A stretch of DNA of 64,000 nucleotides from assembly GCF_002873395.1 (NCBI RefSeq), contig NZ_MCUV01000006.1, forward strand, positions 1 through 64,000. Reading direction: 5' to 3'. The notes beneath the pieces were generated by a model. It made no database searches. It worked only from the letters and a program-made list of their open reading frames with translations, and was not told the origin of the DNA. The translations under genes were made by a program, and so were the position numbers. This document shows positions 40,146 through 50,154 of the stretch, one piece after another. Every line of letters starts with the position of its first letter. Positions within the stretch are counted from its first letter, which is position 1. The stretch comes from Vibrio sp. 10N.286.49.B3. Lineage in GTDB: Bacteria > Pseudomonadota > Gammaproteobacteria > Enterobacterales > Vibrionaceae.

Positions 40146-40460
40146 ATGAACGATACTGAATTTCATCAACTAGTTGATACTCAGATGCAAATCATCGAAG
40201 AAGCGATTGATGATTCAGGTGCAGATATTGATTATGAAGTGATGGGCAATGTTATGACGCTTGAGTTTGAGAACCGAACTCAGATTATTATTAACCGCCA
40301 AGAGCCAATGCATGAGATCTGGCTAGCGTCTAAATCTGGCGGCTTTCACTTTAAATTGATTGATGAGCAATGGATCTGTTCAAAAACAGGGATTGAGCTT
40401 TTTGCGATGGTCAAACAGGAATGTGAAAAGCAAGCTGATGAAAAGATTGAGTGGGTATAA
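40146..40460 (+). CDS. cyaY: Frataxin-like iron-sulfur cluster protein CyaY
   Basis: CyaY modulates IscS-dependent iron-sulfur assembly. The 104-residue protein has an acidic first helix (EFHQLVDTQMQIIEEAIDDS) for iron binding and the SKSGGFHFKLIDEQWICSKTG sheet region of frataxins. It is convergent with cyaA and divergent from lptM. Confidence 0.95.
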   Translation: MNDTEFHQLVDTQMQIIEEAIDDSGADIDYEVMGNVMTLEFENRTQIIINRQEPMHEIWLASKSGGFHFKLIDEQWICSKTGIELFAMVKQECEKQADEKIEWV

Positions 40461-40526
40461 CTCGCTTATCGACTGCAAGGATAAAAGAGCAAGGTGCGGA
40501 TAACCTCTCCTAACTCTTTTTTCCTT

Positions 40527-43055
40527 TTAAGCGCCAACTACACCAGGTCGTTTTGAGTAGAGACTTGAATCATTACGATAAGGAATAACATAAACGCCAC
40601 CCTCTTCAGGCGTCACCACTTGATAATATTGTGGCAGATTAAAGTTGATAATTTTTGAAGTCACTTGGCTCTTATCAATCACCGATGTGTAGAACGAATT
40701 CACACTCGCGATCATTTCATCTTTTGTACCACTGTATTTATGGTACACCTCGACCTGATTCGACTCGTCAAGTACATAGATATTGAAACCGTCTGCCGTA
40801 TCTTCAAAAAAGAATTGAATCAAACCTTCACTCGCGAAACTATCCACTACATCAGGCAGTTGATATTCCTTATCGCGATCAAGCATCAGTAGTGGTGAAC
40901 CATGTAACTTACTGGTTGAGATACTGCGATAGAAGTCGACCGAGTTTTCTAACTTCTGCACTGACACACCACGACGCTCAAAGAACAAGCCATACATTTG
41001 GTTTGCCAGACGAATAGCTTTAAAGCGACGACGTTTCTCTTGTTCAATCGGCTTTAAACGCAAATCGATGCATTCTGCTAGTAGTTGATAGACAATATTA
41101 CGCATCACACCACGGAAGTTTTTGCTGTAACAGAAAACATCAACCGATTCAGGTGGCAACGCATCTTGATGCATCTTACCAAGTACCGTTTTTAATGCAT
41201 CGAGCATTGCTGTCTCGCCTTTAAAATGCAACGTGCGCACTTCATGCCAAGAGTTTCGATACACTAAATCAACACTACCAATCAAACTACGACCTTCGGG
41301 TCCATAGCTAAAAATATCTAAGTTTTTCATATCAACTTTTAATGACTTACCCACCAAGTCACGGGTTGGATCGCTTTCAAAGTTAATAAACATTGCCAGT
41401 TGGCTTATTTCACAAGGACTCGCCAGTGCCTGCATTGTCGGACGACGCTTGTTGAGCGAGAAAGTATTACGTAAGTCACTCACCATCTGGTAAAACTTAT
41501 CAATATCAATATGTGCGCTACGTACCACGGACTGTAAACGCGTCGACTCAGTAATTAAGCCATTAAAAAACGACCATGCGACCAATTTACTGAGATATTC
41601 ATTATGCTCTAGTGGCGAGCGCCCAATGATTTCACTCGCAACTAAAGGCTGCTTATACAGATACCAACCCGACTTATTTACTCGCCCTTCCGGTACTTCT
41701 ATAAACGTTAAATCGGACTCATGAAGATCAGGTGAAATCTGCGGATTAAGTAAAGTCACTTTACCCGGCAATACCTCAAACGCGGCATAGAGCTTACGAG
41801 CTAAAATGCTAATATCTTGTGGGCTAATAGCGGAGGTAATATCGTTACGACGAGCAAATTGAATTAGGTTACGATAACTCAACATCAATGCATCCAACAA
41901 AGCATGATGCACCTCTTGTACTTGTTCAACCTTCCAGTGACGTCGATTATCTAACTCTTCAATCACTTCAGGTTGCCAATCCCACTCTTTAATCATCTCG
42001 GTTAACGCTTCACGTCGCCAAGCAACTGATCCTGCTCCTGGTGTACGAGAGAGTTTTTCATGAGTTTTGAGATAGAAACAGCGGCGCACTAAATCAAGAC
42101 GAGTATGATCATTAATACGCTTTAAATAACGGGTTACCTTTTCAAGCATCAGGTAGTAAGCGTCCATCCCATACATATCACCTTGCTGAGAAAAAAAGCG
42201 ACGCTTAGTGTCTAAACTCAGTAGTTGTGTATGTGGGTACTCCCACGAATAAGCTTCCAACAAGATAGCTTTTAATACCGACTTGTAAGGTGAATCGATG
42301 CTTTTATACAGCTGCCACAGATTAGAACCAAAATACTCTTCTGCAGGAATACTGTGCAATTTACCAAAATCGATCCAATCTTCTCGCTGTAGGCACTCTC
42401 TTTGGCATAACTCATCGACATAATCGTCATAGCACTCTTCCATTTCTGGTGGTACGAGTTGCCACAATAGACGCTGACCTGCCATTCTTACTGCTGAGCG
42501 ATAAAACTCATCCAACAATAAAAGGTGTTGAGAAGAGCCACAATTATCACCGGTCATCTCTTCGGAGTGATTGGTTCTAAAGCGCTCGGAATCCATTAAG
42601 AAAAAGTTGGCTTCTACCCCCTGAGTTTTCGCCCAGTCGGTAATAAGAAGGCACTTATTGCTCAAATTTGCACGCTCATCGAGCGGCATACTTGTTGGTA
42701 CGCACACCCAAATATCCAAATCACTGGAAGTACTTTGACCAATAGAAGATGTACTTCCCATGGTATAAAGACCTAAAATATTCGGAGTTTCAAGCGAGCT
42801 TAATTTATGCCCTGCAATTTTTTGGATATCACTTAAGAATCGAGATTGTACGCTATTAAACTCAATATCTTTGATTCCATAAGGAACTGTTTTATCGTAA
42901 AAACCAGGAATCAGAGGATGGTCGAAATGCAATAATACAGGAATAAGATGAAAAACCCTCTGACTTTGAACATCCATTAGCGCTAGTGCGCGATCGATGC
43001 GCTGCTGGTTAAGGCTATCTAGTCGCTGAATTAAAGTCTGAGTATAAACCTGCAA
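40527..43055 (-). CDS. cyaA: Class I adenylate cyclase
   Basis: CyaA makes cAMP for CRP signalling. The 842-residue protein is full length. Its catalytic N-terminal half has the nucleotidyltransferase GSTSSIGQSTSSDLDIWVC motif, and its C-terminal half is the regulatory domain. It diverges from hemC across a 348-bp spacer with a near-consensus CRP site, so feedback is plausible. Confidence 0.96.
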   Translation of the reverse strand: MQVYTQTLIQRLDSLNQQRIDRALALMDVQSQRVFHLIPVLLHFDHPLIPGFYDKTVPYGIKDIEFNSVQSRFLSDIQKIAGHKLSSLETPNILGLYTMGSTSSIGQSTSSDLDIWVCVPTSMPLDERANLSNKCLLITDWAKTQGVEANFFLMDSERFRTNHSEEMTGDNCGSSQHLLLLDEFYRSAVRMAGQRLLWQLVPPEMEECYDDYVDELCQRECLQREDWIDFGKLHSIPAEEYFGSNLWQLYKSIDSPYKSVLKAILLEAYSWEYPHTQLLSLDTKRRFFSQQGDMYGMDAYYLMLEKVTRYLKRINDHTRLDLVRRCFYLKTHEKLSRTPGAGSVAWRREALTEMIKEWDWQPEVIEELDNRRHWKVEQVQEVHHALLDALMLSYRNLIQFARRNDITSAISPQDISILARKLYAAFEVLPGKVTLLNPQISPDLHESDLTFIEVPEGRVNKSGWYLYKQPLVASEIIGRSPLEHNEYLSKLVAWSFFNGLITESTRLQSVVRSAHIDIDKFYQMVSDLRNTFSLNKRRPTMQALASPCEISQLAMFINFESDPTRDLVGKSLKVDMKNLDIFSYGPEGRSLIGSVDLVYRNSWHEVRTLHFKGETAMLDALKTVLGKMHQDALPPESVDVFCYSKNFRGVMRNIVYQLLAECIDLRLKPIEQEKRRRFKAIRLANQMYGLFFERRGVSVQKLENSVDFYRSISTSKLHGSPLLMLDRDKEYQLPDVVDSFASEGLIQFFFEDTADGFNIYVLDESNQVEVYHKYSGTKDEMIASVNSFYTSVIDKSQVTSKIINFNLPQYYQVVTPEEGGVYVIPYRNDSSLYSKRPGVVGA

Positions 43056-43267
43056 GAGCGTTTCCTTGGATTATGTATGGGGACGCGTGTTGTCTACATT
43101 TCGTTCTTTTGGACGTGTAAAACGTGATCAATTTAACATTTTTCTTAGGATTGGTAAAGAATTAGCCCCCGCTAACGAAAGGTTGATAAATGAGATCGGT
43201 CACCCAAAAATTTGCCGAGAGTAGTGTCGCTTGAATAGGTAAATCTAACAACCATCACAAGTTCAAA

Positions 43268-43283
43268 TGAGATGTTAATCACA
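43268..43283. promoter_or_regulatory. Candidate CRP site between cyaA and hemC
   Basis: TGAGATGTTAATCACA matches TGTGA-N6-TCACA at 9 of 10 fixed positions. The flanks AAA and TAA extend the match to the 22-bp consensus. It lies 213 bp upstream of cyaA and 121 bp upstream of hemC. Which gene it regulates is not evident. The rest of 43056-43403 holds no gene. Confidence 0.65.
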
Positions 43284-43403
43284 TAATTTTAAACCACTAA
43301 TAAACTTAATACTTAAAAAAAATCAAACGAGCGGAACTAACAGTAAGATTTTTATTCTCAGAGTGATAGGATGAAAGCATCATAGATAAATATTAGGGTT
43401 CCT

Positions 43404-44342
43404 ATGGCACACTCATCACCAATCAGAATTGCAACACGTAAAAGTCCACTCGCTCTCTGGCAAGCCTATTATGTAAGAGATGCTTTACAAGCTGCTCATC
43501 CTGGCTTAGAAGTCGAATTAGTAACGATGGTTACCAAAGGTGACATCATTCTGGATACGCCTCTTGCCAAAGTGGGTGGTAAAGGGCTTTTTGTCAAAGA
43601 GCTTGAAGTTGCCATGCTTGAAGGGCGAGCTGATTTAGCGGTTCACTCTATGAAAGATGTGCCTGTTGATTTCCCAGAAGGTCTTGGCTTAGTCACTATT
43701 TGCCAACGTGAAGATCCTCGTGACGCTTTCGTCTCCAACACTTACAAAACGATCGCTGAACTACCTCAAGGCGCCGTTGTTGGCACTTGCAGTTTACGCC
43801 GTCAATGCCAATTAAAAGAGCAGCGCCCAGATCTTATTATTAAAGACCTGCGCGGCAATGTTGGTACTCGACTCGGTAAACTTGATGCCGGGAACTACGA
43901 TGCCATTGTTCTTGCTGCGGCAGGGTTAAAACGCTTGGAGCTAGAAGATAGAATTGCTAGCTTTATTGAGCCAGAAGAATCACTGCCAGCGGTAGGTCAA
44001 GGCGCCGTTGGAATCGAATGCCGTCTCGATGACGAACGCTTAATTAAGCTTTTAGAGCCTCTTAACCACACCGATACCGCTGATCGAGTCACTTGTGAGC
44101 GTGCAATGAACCTAACACTTGAAGGTGGTTGTCAGGTTCCAATTGGCAGTTACTCCCTGTTAGAAAGTGACAACATTTGGCTACGAGCATTGGTTGGCGA
44201 GCCTGATGGGTCACAAATTATTCGCGGTGAAATTCGTGGACACCGTCAAGATGCAGAACAACTCGGTGTGCAACTTGGTCAGCAATTGCTTAATGATGGT
44301 GCTCGTGAAATCTTAACTAAGCTTTATAGCGAACACGATTAA
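43404..44342 (+). CDS. hemC: Porphobilinogen deaminase
   Basis: HemC joins four porphobilinogens into hydroxymethylbilane. The 312-residue protein begins with [15 protein letters not shown], has the VHSMKDVP segment, and carries the dipyrromethane-cofactor cysteine in [11 protein letters not shown]. It leads the hemCDXY operon. Confidence 0.97.
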   Translation: MAHSSPIRIATRKSPLALWQAYYVRDALQAAHPGLEVELVTMVTKGDIILDTPLAKVGGKGLFVKELEVAMLEGRADLAVHSMKDVPVDFPEGLGLVTICQREDPRDAFVSNTYKTIAELPQGAVVGTCSLRRQCQLKEQRPDLIIKDLRGNVGTRLGKLDAGNYDAIVLAAAGLKRLELEDRIASFIEPEESLPAVGQGAVGIECRLDDERLIKLLEPLNHTDTADRVTCERAMNLTLEGGCQVPIGSYSLLESDNIWLRALVGEPDGSQIIRGEIRGHRQDAEQLGVQLGQQLLNDGAREILTKLYSEHD

Positions 44343-44344
44343 CA

Positions 44345-45073
44345 ATGGCAGTGTTAGTAACGCGACCTGATCAGCAGGGGCTAACACTTTGCCAGCAATT
44401 AGCGGATATCGGGGTTTCAGCCCTGCACTGTCCGCTGATTCGTATTGTCGAAAACCCCGCAGTAAGCCACCTTTTCAAGCAACTTCACGATGCTGATATT
44501 GTTATCGCAGTCAGTCAGCACGCCGTTTCCTTTGCCGAAAAAAAACGGAAAGAAAAACATAGTAAATGGCCCAAAGGGATCATTTACCTTGCCGTCGGTC
44601 AAAAAACTGCGCACTCTTTGAGCAAATACTGTCAACTAAACGTAAACTATCCTTTAATTAGTGATAGTGAGCATCTACTAAAACTCGCTGAATTATCAAA
44701 CATTACCGACAAACATATCCTAATCTTAAGAGGGAATGGTGGTCGTGAATTACTTAAAGAAACATTAACCCAGCGAGGTGCCTACGTTGAATACAGTGAA
44801 GTTTACCAACGTGAGCTGATTCCTTTGCCTGATGGCGATATTTTCCTCTTCTGGCAAGAGCAAAATATTGAGAAAATAGTAGTAACAAGCAGTGAGCAAT
44901 TGAATCATTTAATAAGCCAAACGCCTAAGTGTCATCTCACTTGGTTGTTGCAACGACACTTATTGGTTCCAAGCCAACGTATTTTACAAGACGCTACACT
45001 GATAGGTTTTATCCATGTAACGAATGTGGGTAGCGCTTCTAACATCGATTTACTGGCTGCTCTCCAGCCATAG
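44345..45073 (+). CDS. hemD: Uroporphyrinogen-III synthase
   Basis: HemD cyclises hydroxymethylbilane to uroporphyrinogen III. The 242-residue protein has low overall conservation, as usual, but shows VLVTRPDQQG at the start, YLAVGQKTA and ILRGNGGRELL. It begins 3 bp after the hemC stop. Confidence 0.92.
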   Translation: MAVLVTRPDQQGLTLCQQLADIGVSALHCPLIRIVENPAVSHLFKQLHDADIVIAVSQHAVSFAEKKRKEKHSKWPKGIIYLAVGQKTAHSLSKYCQLNVNYPLISDSEHLLKLAELSNITDKHILILRGNGGRELLKETLTQRGAYVEYSEVYQRELIPLPDGDIFLFWQEQNIEKIVVTSSEQLNHLISQTPKCHLTWLLQRHLLVPSQRILQDATLIGFIHVTNVGSASNIDLLAALQP

Positions 45074-45091
45074 CTAAAACAGGACTTAAGC

Positions 45092-46336
45092 ATGACAAGT
45101 AAAAAGAATAACGATCATATTGAACCTGAAGATAAAAAAGAATCGACCTCAGTCGCCGATACAAAGGCGTCACCAACAGAGGTAGAAAAGGAATCGACGG
45201 CAACCAAGCCAGAAAGTCGTAAACCAGAGCGTAATAAAGAAAAACTATCTGATAAAAAAACAACGGCAAAAACAGCGCAAGAACCTACTCCAGCACTTGA
45301 GGAAAAACAGGGTAAGCGTGGCGTGAAGCTAGGCACCGTGGCTATCATTTTAGCGATTTTATTTGGTGGTGGCCTCAGCTACAAAATGGAAAAAGATAGA
45401 GCAGAATACAAAGAACAAATCAGTGCTCTGCAACAGCAACTCCAACAGACTCAAACTAATCTCTCAAGTGAACTAAAAAGCACTCAAGCGGAGACAATCA
45501 GTAAAGCGAATACAGCCAGCGAAAGAGCTCAAGTTGAAATACAACAGCAGCAAGAAAGCATTACCAGTTTACAAAATGCCATTACTGATCTAAAAGGTCG
45601 CCGTCCTAACGATTGGCTACTAGCAGAAGCAGACTACCTAGTGAAATTAGCCGGTCGTAAATTGTTCTTAGAGCAAGACGTCGTTTCAGCAACCAAGCTA
45701 ATGGAAGGTGCAGATCAAAGAATTGCATCACTTAACGATCCAAGCTTGGTTTCATTGCGTCAATTAATGGCCAACGATATAACAAAACTCAGAACGGTAC
45801 CTTTAATTGATCGTGATGGACTGGTTTTACGCCTTACGAGCCTACAACAACAGGTTGATAGGCTACCGTTAGCTAACGCGATTTTGCCTGATGCTGTCAA
45901 AGAAGAGAAAAAGGTGGTTTCGCAAGACATTAATGATTGGCAAGATAACCTCAAGGCTTCCTTACAAAGCTTTTCAGAGCAATTTATTACTTTCAGAAGT
46001 CGTGATGGCAACGTGATCCCACTGCTTTCGCCTGAACAAGATTTCTATTTAAAAGAAAACATTAAAGGAAAAATTGAAACGGCGATCCGCGCAACCTACA
46101 GCGAACAAGGCGAAGTCTACACAACCGCTCTCAATGTTGCGCGTGAATGGTCTGAATCATTCCTAAACCAAGACGATAATGCTGTAAAAGAGTTCAATAA
46201 AGCACTAACACAACTCGCTCAACAGAAAATTGAAGTCTCTTATCCAGTAAAACTAGAATCACAGCATTCACTTGAGGATGTAATATCAGAGCGTTTACGT
46301 CGCTCAGTAACAACGATTAATTCGGAGGAAGAGTAA
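45092..46336 (+). CDS. hemX: HemX-family membrane protein
   Basis: A 414-residue protein with a long charged N-terminal tail rich in Lys, Glu, Thr and Ser. One membrane helix follows (LGTVAIILAILFGGGLSY), then a coiled coil of QQQLQQTQ type and a periplasmic domain. HemX was once annotated as a uroporphyrinogen methylase but lacks such a domain; the function is unclear. It is third in the heme operon, and its stop overlaps the hemY start by one base. Confidence 0.92.
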   Translation: MTSKKNNDHIEPEDKKESTSVADTKASPTEVEKESTATKPESRKPERNKEKLSDKKTTAKTAQEPTPALEEKQGKRGVKLGTVAIILAILFGGGLSYKMEKDRAEYKEQISALQQQLQQTQTNLSSELKSTQAETISKANTASERAQVEIQQQQESITSLQNAITDLKGRRPNDWLLAEADYLVKLAGRKLFLEQDVVSATKLMEGADQRIASLNDPSLVSLRQLMANDITKLRTVPLIDRDGLVLRLTSLQQQVDRLPLANAILPDAVKEEKKVVSQDINDWQDNLKASLQSFSEQFITFRSRDGNVIPLLSPEQDFYLKENIKGKIETAIRATYSEQGEVYTTALNVAREWSESFLNQDDNAVKEFNKALTQLAQQKIEVSYPVKLESQHSLEDVISERLRRSVTTINSEEE

Positions 46337-47517
46337 TGATTCGTCTGATTTTTCTTTTTATTGTCTTAGGTGCTGGCTTATTCGCTGGTAGCCAATTCTC
46401 TGGACAGCAAGGTTATGCTCTTATCTCGATCGCTGATAAAACGATAGAAATGAGCGTCACAACATTAGTCTTATTGATCGGGGTATTACTCGCCGCTCTC
46501 TTTGGTCTCGAGTATTTAATTAAAAAAGCATTATACGCTAGCTCAAGCACTTGGAACTGGTTTAGCCTGCGTAAACTAAAACGTTCACGACGCCTAACGA
46601 ATGAAGGGGTCATCAAGTTAATCGAAGGGGATTGGAAAGGCGCAGAGAAAAAAGTGACTCGCTGGGCTAACCACCATGATATGCCTTTACTGTGCTACTT
46701 AATTGCTTCTGAAGCAGCACAAGGCTCTGGTAATATGGCTAGCCGTGATCGCTATCTTGCTCTTGCCAGCGAACAAGAAAACTCACACCTTGCTGTTGAG
46801 TTAACCCGTGCCAAGCAGCTTATTCGTGAGGAGTCTTACTCTTTAGCTTTAGATACATTAAAAGATCTAAGAAAGAGCTATCCAAATAATACCCTGATTA
46901 TCAATCTGCTCAGAACAACCTATTTGCAATTAAAGTTGTGGCAGCCATTGCTTGATTTGCTCCCTAGCCTACAAAAGCATAAACAAATTGATCAGGCTGA
47001 ATTTGATGCTTTATCGCAACAAGCACAGTGTGGGATATTAAATGATGTTGCTGAGCAGCAAGGTAGCAGCGGTTTAATTAGCCATTGGGATGGTCTACCA
47101 CGTAAAGTTAAGCAAGATACACATCTTAAGCACTGCTTCATTAAACAGTTAATTGTTCGTAAAGCCGATAATGAAGCGTATACCATGATCAAAGAAAGCT
47201 TAAAGAAATCACCTTCCGATGATCTTTATGCGCTTCTACCAAGCCTAAACTTAGCCGATTACCACCCAGCGGTTACCCTATTAAAAGATGCGGTTGCTAA
47301 AAATGCAGATAATGCCGAAGCGCATAGTGCCTTAGCCCAACTTTATATGCGTGATGAGAAGTGGCAAGAAGCACAGCAACACTTCGAGGCTTCATTAGGG
47401 GTTCGTTCAAGTGTCTCTGACTATGCACATTTAGCCAATACATTAGAGCAGCAAAACTTAACTCAAGCCGCTCATGATGTATCGCGTAAAGCATTAGCTC
47501 TGGTTGAAAGTAAGTAA
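46336..47517 (+). CDS. hemY: HemY-family TPR membrane protein
   Basis: A 393-residue protein with two N-terminal membrane helices and TPR repeats, including AHSALAQLYMRDEKWQEAQQH near the C-terminus. It is the gammaproteobacterial HemY of late porphyrin metabolism, distinct from the protoporphyrinogen oxidase of the same name. It ends the hemCDXY operon before a strong terminator. Confidence 0.93.
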   Translation: MIRLIFLFIVLGAGLFAGSQFSGQQGYALISIADKTIEMSVTTLVLLIGVLLAALFGLEYLIKKALYASSSTWNWFSLRKLKRSRRLTNEGVIKLIEGDWKGAEKKVTRWANHHDMPLLCYLIASEAAQGSGNMASRDRYLALASEQENSHLAVELTRAKQLIREESYSLALDTLKDLRKSYPNNTLIINLLRTTYLQLKLWQPLLDLLPSLQKHKQIDQAEFDALSQQAQCGILNDVAEQQGSSGLISHWDGLPRKVKQDTHLKHCFIKQLIVRKADNEAYTMIKESLKKSPSDDLYALLPSLNLADYHPAVTLLKDAVAKNADNAEAHSALAQLYMRDEKWQEAQQHFEASLGVRSSVSDYAHLANTLEQQNLTQAAHDVSRKALALVESK

Positions 47518-47580
47518 GCGATCTAAAATTACTAAGTTAAACATTTGAATAGTTATATATTTACGACTATTCGTATAAAG

Positions 47581-47608
47581 AACCGGTGCATTGTCACCGG
47601 TTTTTTTA
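47581..47608 (+). terminator. Terminator of the hemCDXY operon
   Basis: ACCGGTG/CACCGGT stem with loop CATTGT and T7. Confidence 0.9.
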
Positions 47609-47736
47609 TGCCTAGATAAAATAATATTATCAATGTAATAACTATTGATAATTTTTTATACGGTCATCATTCACCTATACTTCTCCACATCGAAACGAAA
47701 GACGACACTAATTACATAGATTATTTGGAGCAGATT

Positions 47737-48222
47737 ATGAAAATGAATCACGTAGGCATCATGGTTGGCGATATGGACAAAGCCGTTGAATTTTACACTA
47801 AAGCTCTAGGGCTTGACATTGTTATGGGCAACACCAAGGTCACTGAAGAGCGCGAAACTGCCATTGGTCGTATGTGTATTGCCGTATTCGGTGAAGGCTT
47901 TAAAGGCTTTAACATTGCTCACTTGTTGACTAAAGATGGCATTGGATTTGAGCTGTTTGAAATGAAAGAGCGTCAAGAGCGCCACGAAGTCGATTTCTCT
48001 CGCATTGGCATCTTCCACTTCTGTCTACAAACTGATGATTTTGAAGCAACAATTGCAAACGTTGAAAAGTTTGGCGGTAAAGCGCGCATGGATATCATGC
48101 GTTACCACCCAGAAGACGATAGCAAGCTTGCACAAATGATCTACATGGAAGACCCGTTTGGTAACCTATTTGAGCTTTACTCGCACACTTATGAAGAGAC
48201 TTACTCTTCTGACTACGAGTAA
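47737..48222 (+). CDS. VOC-family (glyoxalase-like) protein
   Basis: A 161-residue vicinal-oxygen-chelate protein with an N-terminal NHVGIMVGDMDKAVEFYTKA module and a C-terminal YMEDPFGNLFELYSH module. The metal ligands are His and Glu at the expected places (H in NHVGI, E in FELYSH). The substrate cannot be told from sequence; lactoylglutathione lyase and dioxygenases share the fold. TTTGGAG precedes the ATG. It is the last conserved-type gene before the island. Confidence 0.85.
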   Translation: MKMNHVGIMVGDMDKAVEFYTKALGLDIVMGNTKVTEERETAIGRMCIAVFGEGFKGFNIAHLLTKDGIGFELFEMKERQERHEVDFSRIGIFHFCLQTDDFEATIANVEKFGGKARMDIMRYHPEDDSKLAQMIYMEDPFGNLFELYSHTYEETYSSDYE

Positions 48223-48242
48223 ATTAAGCCAGAAATGAATAA

Positions 48243-48277
48243 AGCAGGATTAGCATTTTACTAATCCTGCTTTTTTT
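48243..48277 (+). terminator. Terminator after the VOC gene
   Basis: AGCAGGATTAG/CTAATCCTGCT is an 11-bp stem followed by a T-run. The next 240 bp (48278-48518) hold no gene. Confidence 0.9.
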
Positions 48278-48513
48278 TATCTGGTGTTTATAAAAGTCAG
48301 CACAAGCAATAGTTTCACCCTGCATAAATCGATTCTTGGAGATCTCTGCGCGAGCAACAAAGGGAGTCATTGTCATTAAAGGTTATCGTTTGTTTACGAT
48401 GAAACATAGAGATAGAGACAGTATAGATGTGATCTGTATCTTGATGAGGAAGTGAAAGAAAAGGAGGGGATGCTAGCCATTAGAATTCGCATACTTAGCA
48501 TAAACGACAGACG

Positions 48514-48542
48514 AAAAAAAACCGCTAATTGCTTAGCGGTTT
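48514..48542 (-). terminator. tRNA-type terminator on the minus strand
   Basis: AAACCGCTAA/TTAGCGGTTT stem with loop TTGC. On the minus strand the T-run extends to eight, so it terminates leftward transcription coming from the tRNA-like remnant next to it. Confidence 0.85.
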
Positions 48543-48549
48543 CTTTAAA

Positions 48550-48573
48550 TGGTGGTGGGGAGATTGGGACGAA
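48550..48573 (-). pseudogene. tRNA-Tyr-like 3' remnant, candidate integration site
   Basis: Reading the minus strand, the text ends TCTCCCCACCACCA, followed 7 bp later by the terminator. CCCCACC-A-CCA is the acceptor arm and tail of tRNA-Tyr. The upstream TTCGTCCCAA is only loosely like a T-arm, and no full cloverleaf can be drawn. This looks like the eroded or truncated end of a tRNA, which is a common integrase target. It lies at the boundary between core and accessory DNA. Confidence 0.5.
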
Positions 48574-48807
48574 TGTGGGAACTTAGAAGTTATTGATTAC
48601 ATTTGATTTTTAACATTTGAAATTGTTGTTATCATCAGCCTTAACCTAAAATAGTGCCTCTGTGGAAGATTTAGACTAGTACAATGGAAGTTGTACTCAA
48701 GCTTTTCACAAGGCCCAATTTTCTAATAAATATCGTTAACCTAAACTACGAAACAATAATGACAAATGTTAATAATAAATTACATTCAACTATTAATAAC
48801 CTTCCCT

Positions 48808-50007
48808 TTACTTATCCATATCTTTAATAACCTGAACAAAATATTCAAATAATCCAACTCGAAATAGCCTAGTTGAACTTGCCGCATTCTTATAAATTAG
48901 TCCCTTAGAATCCAATTCCATCACTGCGCAATCATCCCAATGGGTGGCGTTTTTTTTGTAGTCAAGAGAGCCCAATGCTTTTCCAGCTGCTTTCAGATCG
49001 CTCAACGAAGCACCTTCATTTACCAACTGATGGATAGTTAATCCTAGTGCTTGCCAGACTTGAGGCGATAGGTGATACCCTGAACGACTAGTGATAAACA
49101 CTTCGTTTAAGGACTCGAGCCACGCTTTCAAAAAGGCAACTATCTTACCTAAATAGCCATCAGATAATACAGACGTGAGACTTCTCGAATCTGGCAACGT
49201 AATGTCTTTCGACATCTTGCTGTACTCTTGTGTACCTAAACCTGCGACCGCACCAACGATCAACTTAAACAGAACGTATTGAGTGGTGATGTAATGTTCC
49301 GAAACTTTTACATGCTTAGAGTCAAAATTAGCACCGCCATATGATTCAATGGCTGTTTCTTGTATCAGTTGATCTATAAAAAGTTTTAATGGGAAAGGCT
49401 CTTCTGGTAACAAATCTTTTCCATCACTCAGGTGTGGGAGATTAAGTGATGAATCAAAAAGGTTACTTTGTTTGAATAACTCGACGGCATCCGTGGGATT
49501 TAGGCCTTGCTTAGCATCAAACACAATACGAATTTCAACATCCTCCATAGCTAAACGCTGTCTCAATTCACTCTTTTGATTAGCCTCTTTAACGCTCAGC
49601 CTTGAACTAAACAGAAATGTTTTTAGCCCTAATATTTTGCAGATAGCTACCAAACCCAAAACATTACCAACAACGTATGTATTGGAGGCATCGTAACTTA
49701 AAGCTGATACCTGATGAGAAGACTCAGAAAGGACTGGCTTACCGACAACAACAAACGTAAGGGACAACGGTGCGCTGATTGTTCGGTCTATCACTACCTT
49801 TTGCAGTTCAGTCCGTATTTTCTCAACCCGCTGAGCATTTTTAGGATTAACAGCGGCATCAACAATCCACCTCAATTCTGGTAACAATCTATCCGTTGTG
49901 AAGTATGTACCGACTTCTACCATTGGCATAGTAGCTATCAAAGTTTGCTGTGATCGCCCTTGAGACGTAACTAACATACCACTAATTTTTTTTTCTAAAA
50001 GTTTCAA
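48808..50007 (-). CDS. DGQHR/DndB-like protein with a degenerate motif (tentative)
   Basis: A 399-residue soluble protein that I do not firmly recognise. The middle reads like the DGQHR/DndB family. YVVGNVLGLVAICKIL (about 111-126) occupies the place of YVVDGQHRL-A, and IRIVFDAKQGLNP...VELFKQSN (about 159-182) resembles the following 'D...N..q...lF..lN' block. The key Asp-Gly-Gln-His-Arg residues are absent, so if the call is right the domain is catalytically degenerate. The C-terminal half is helical and unassigned. It diverges from a ParB-like gene around a palindrome. Confidence in the family is low; the ORF itself looks real. Confidence 0.55.
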   Translation of the reverse strand: MKLLEKKISGMLVTSQGRSQQTLIATMPMVEVGTYFTTDRLLPELRWIVDAAVNPKNAQRVEKIRTELQKVVIDRTISAPLSLTFVVVGKPVLSESSHQVSALSYDASNTYVVGNVLGLVAICKILGLKTFLFSSRLSVKEANQKSELRQRLAMEDVEIRIVFDAKQGLNPTDAVELFKQSNLFDSSLNLPHLSDGKDLLPEEPFPLKLFIDQLIQETAIESYGGANFDSKHVKVSEHYITTQYVLFKLIVGAVAGLGTQEYSKMSKDITLPDSRSLTSVLSDGYLGKIVAFLKAWLESLNEVFITSRSGYHLSPQVWQALGLTIHQLVNEGASLSDLKAAGKALGSLDYKKNATHWDDCAVMELDSKGLIYKNAASSTRLFRVGLFEYFVQVIKDMDK

Positions 50008-50058
50008 TTCTTTACATCCAATAACTTAACAAACCAACTCAAATGTTGAAAATTAAAC

Positions 50059-50084
50059 TTGATCCGACAAGCATGTCGGATCAA
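50059..50084. promoter_or_regulatory. Perfect 11-bp palindrome between divergent island genes
   Basis: TTGATCCGACA (50059-50069), loop AGCA, and TGTCGGATCAA (50074-50084). It lies 51 bp from one start codon and 70 bp from the other, the place for an operator serving both genes. There is no T-run, so it is not a terminator. Confidence 0.75.
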
Positions 50085-50154
50085 TACTAATAGTGTAAGT
50101 GCAGAGTCGCGAGCTCTTCTGATAGTAATAATGCCACAATTGAGAGGTTGTAAC

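Noticed and set aside
40488..40520. A terminator between cyaY and cyaA (AAAAGAG...CTCTTTT)
   Set aside because: Arms are spaced far apart with poor inner pairing; it may end transcription but the structure is not convincing.
48550..48640. A complete tRNA-Tyr gene
   Set aside because: Only the acceptor arm and tail can be matched; no anticodon arm or D-arm can be drawn.
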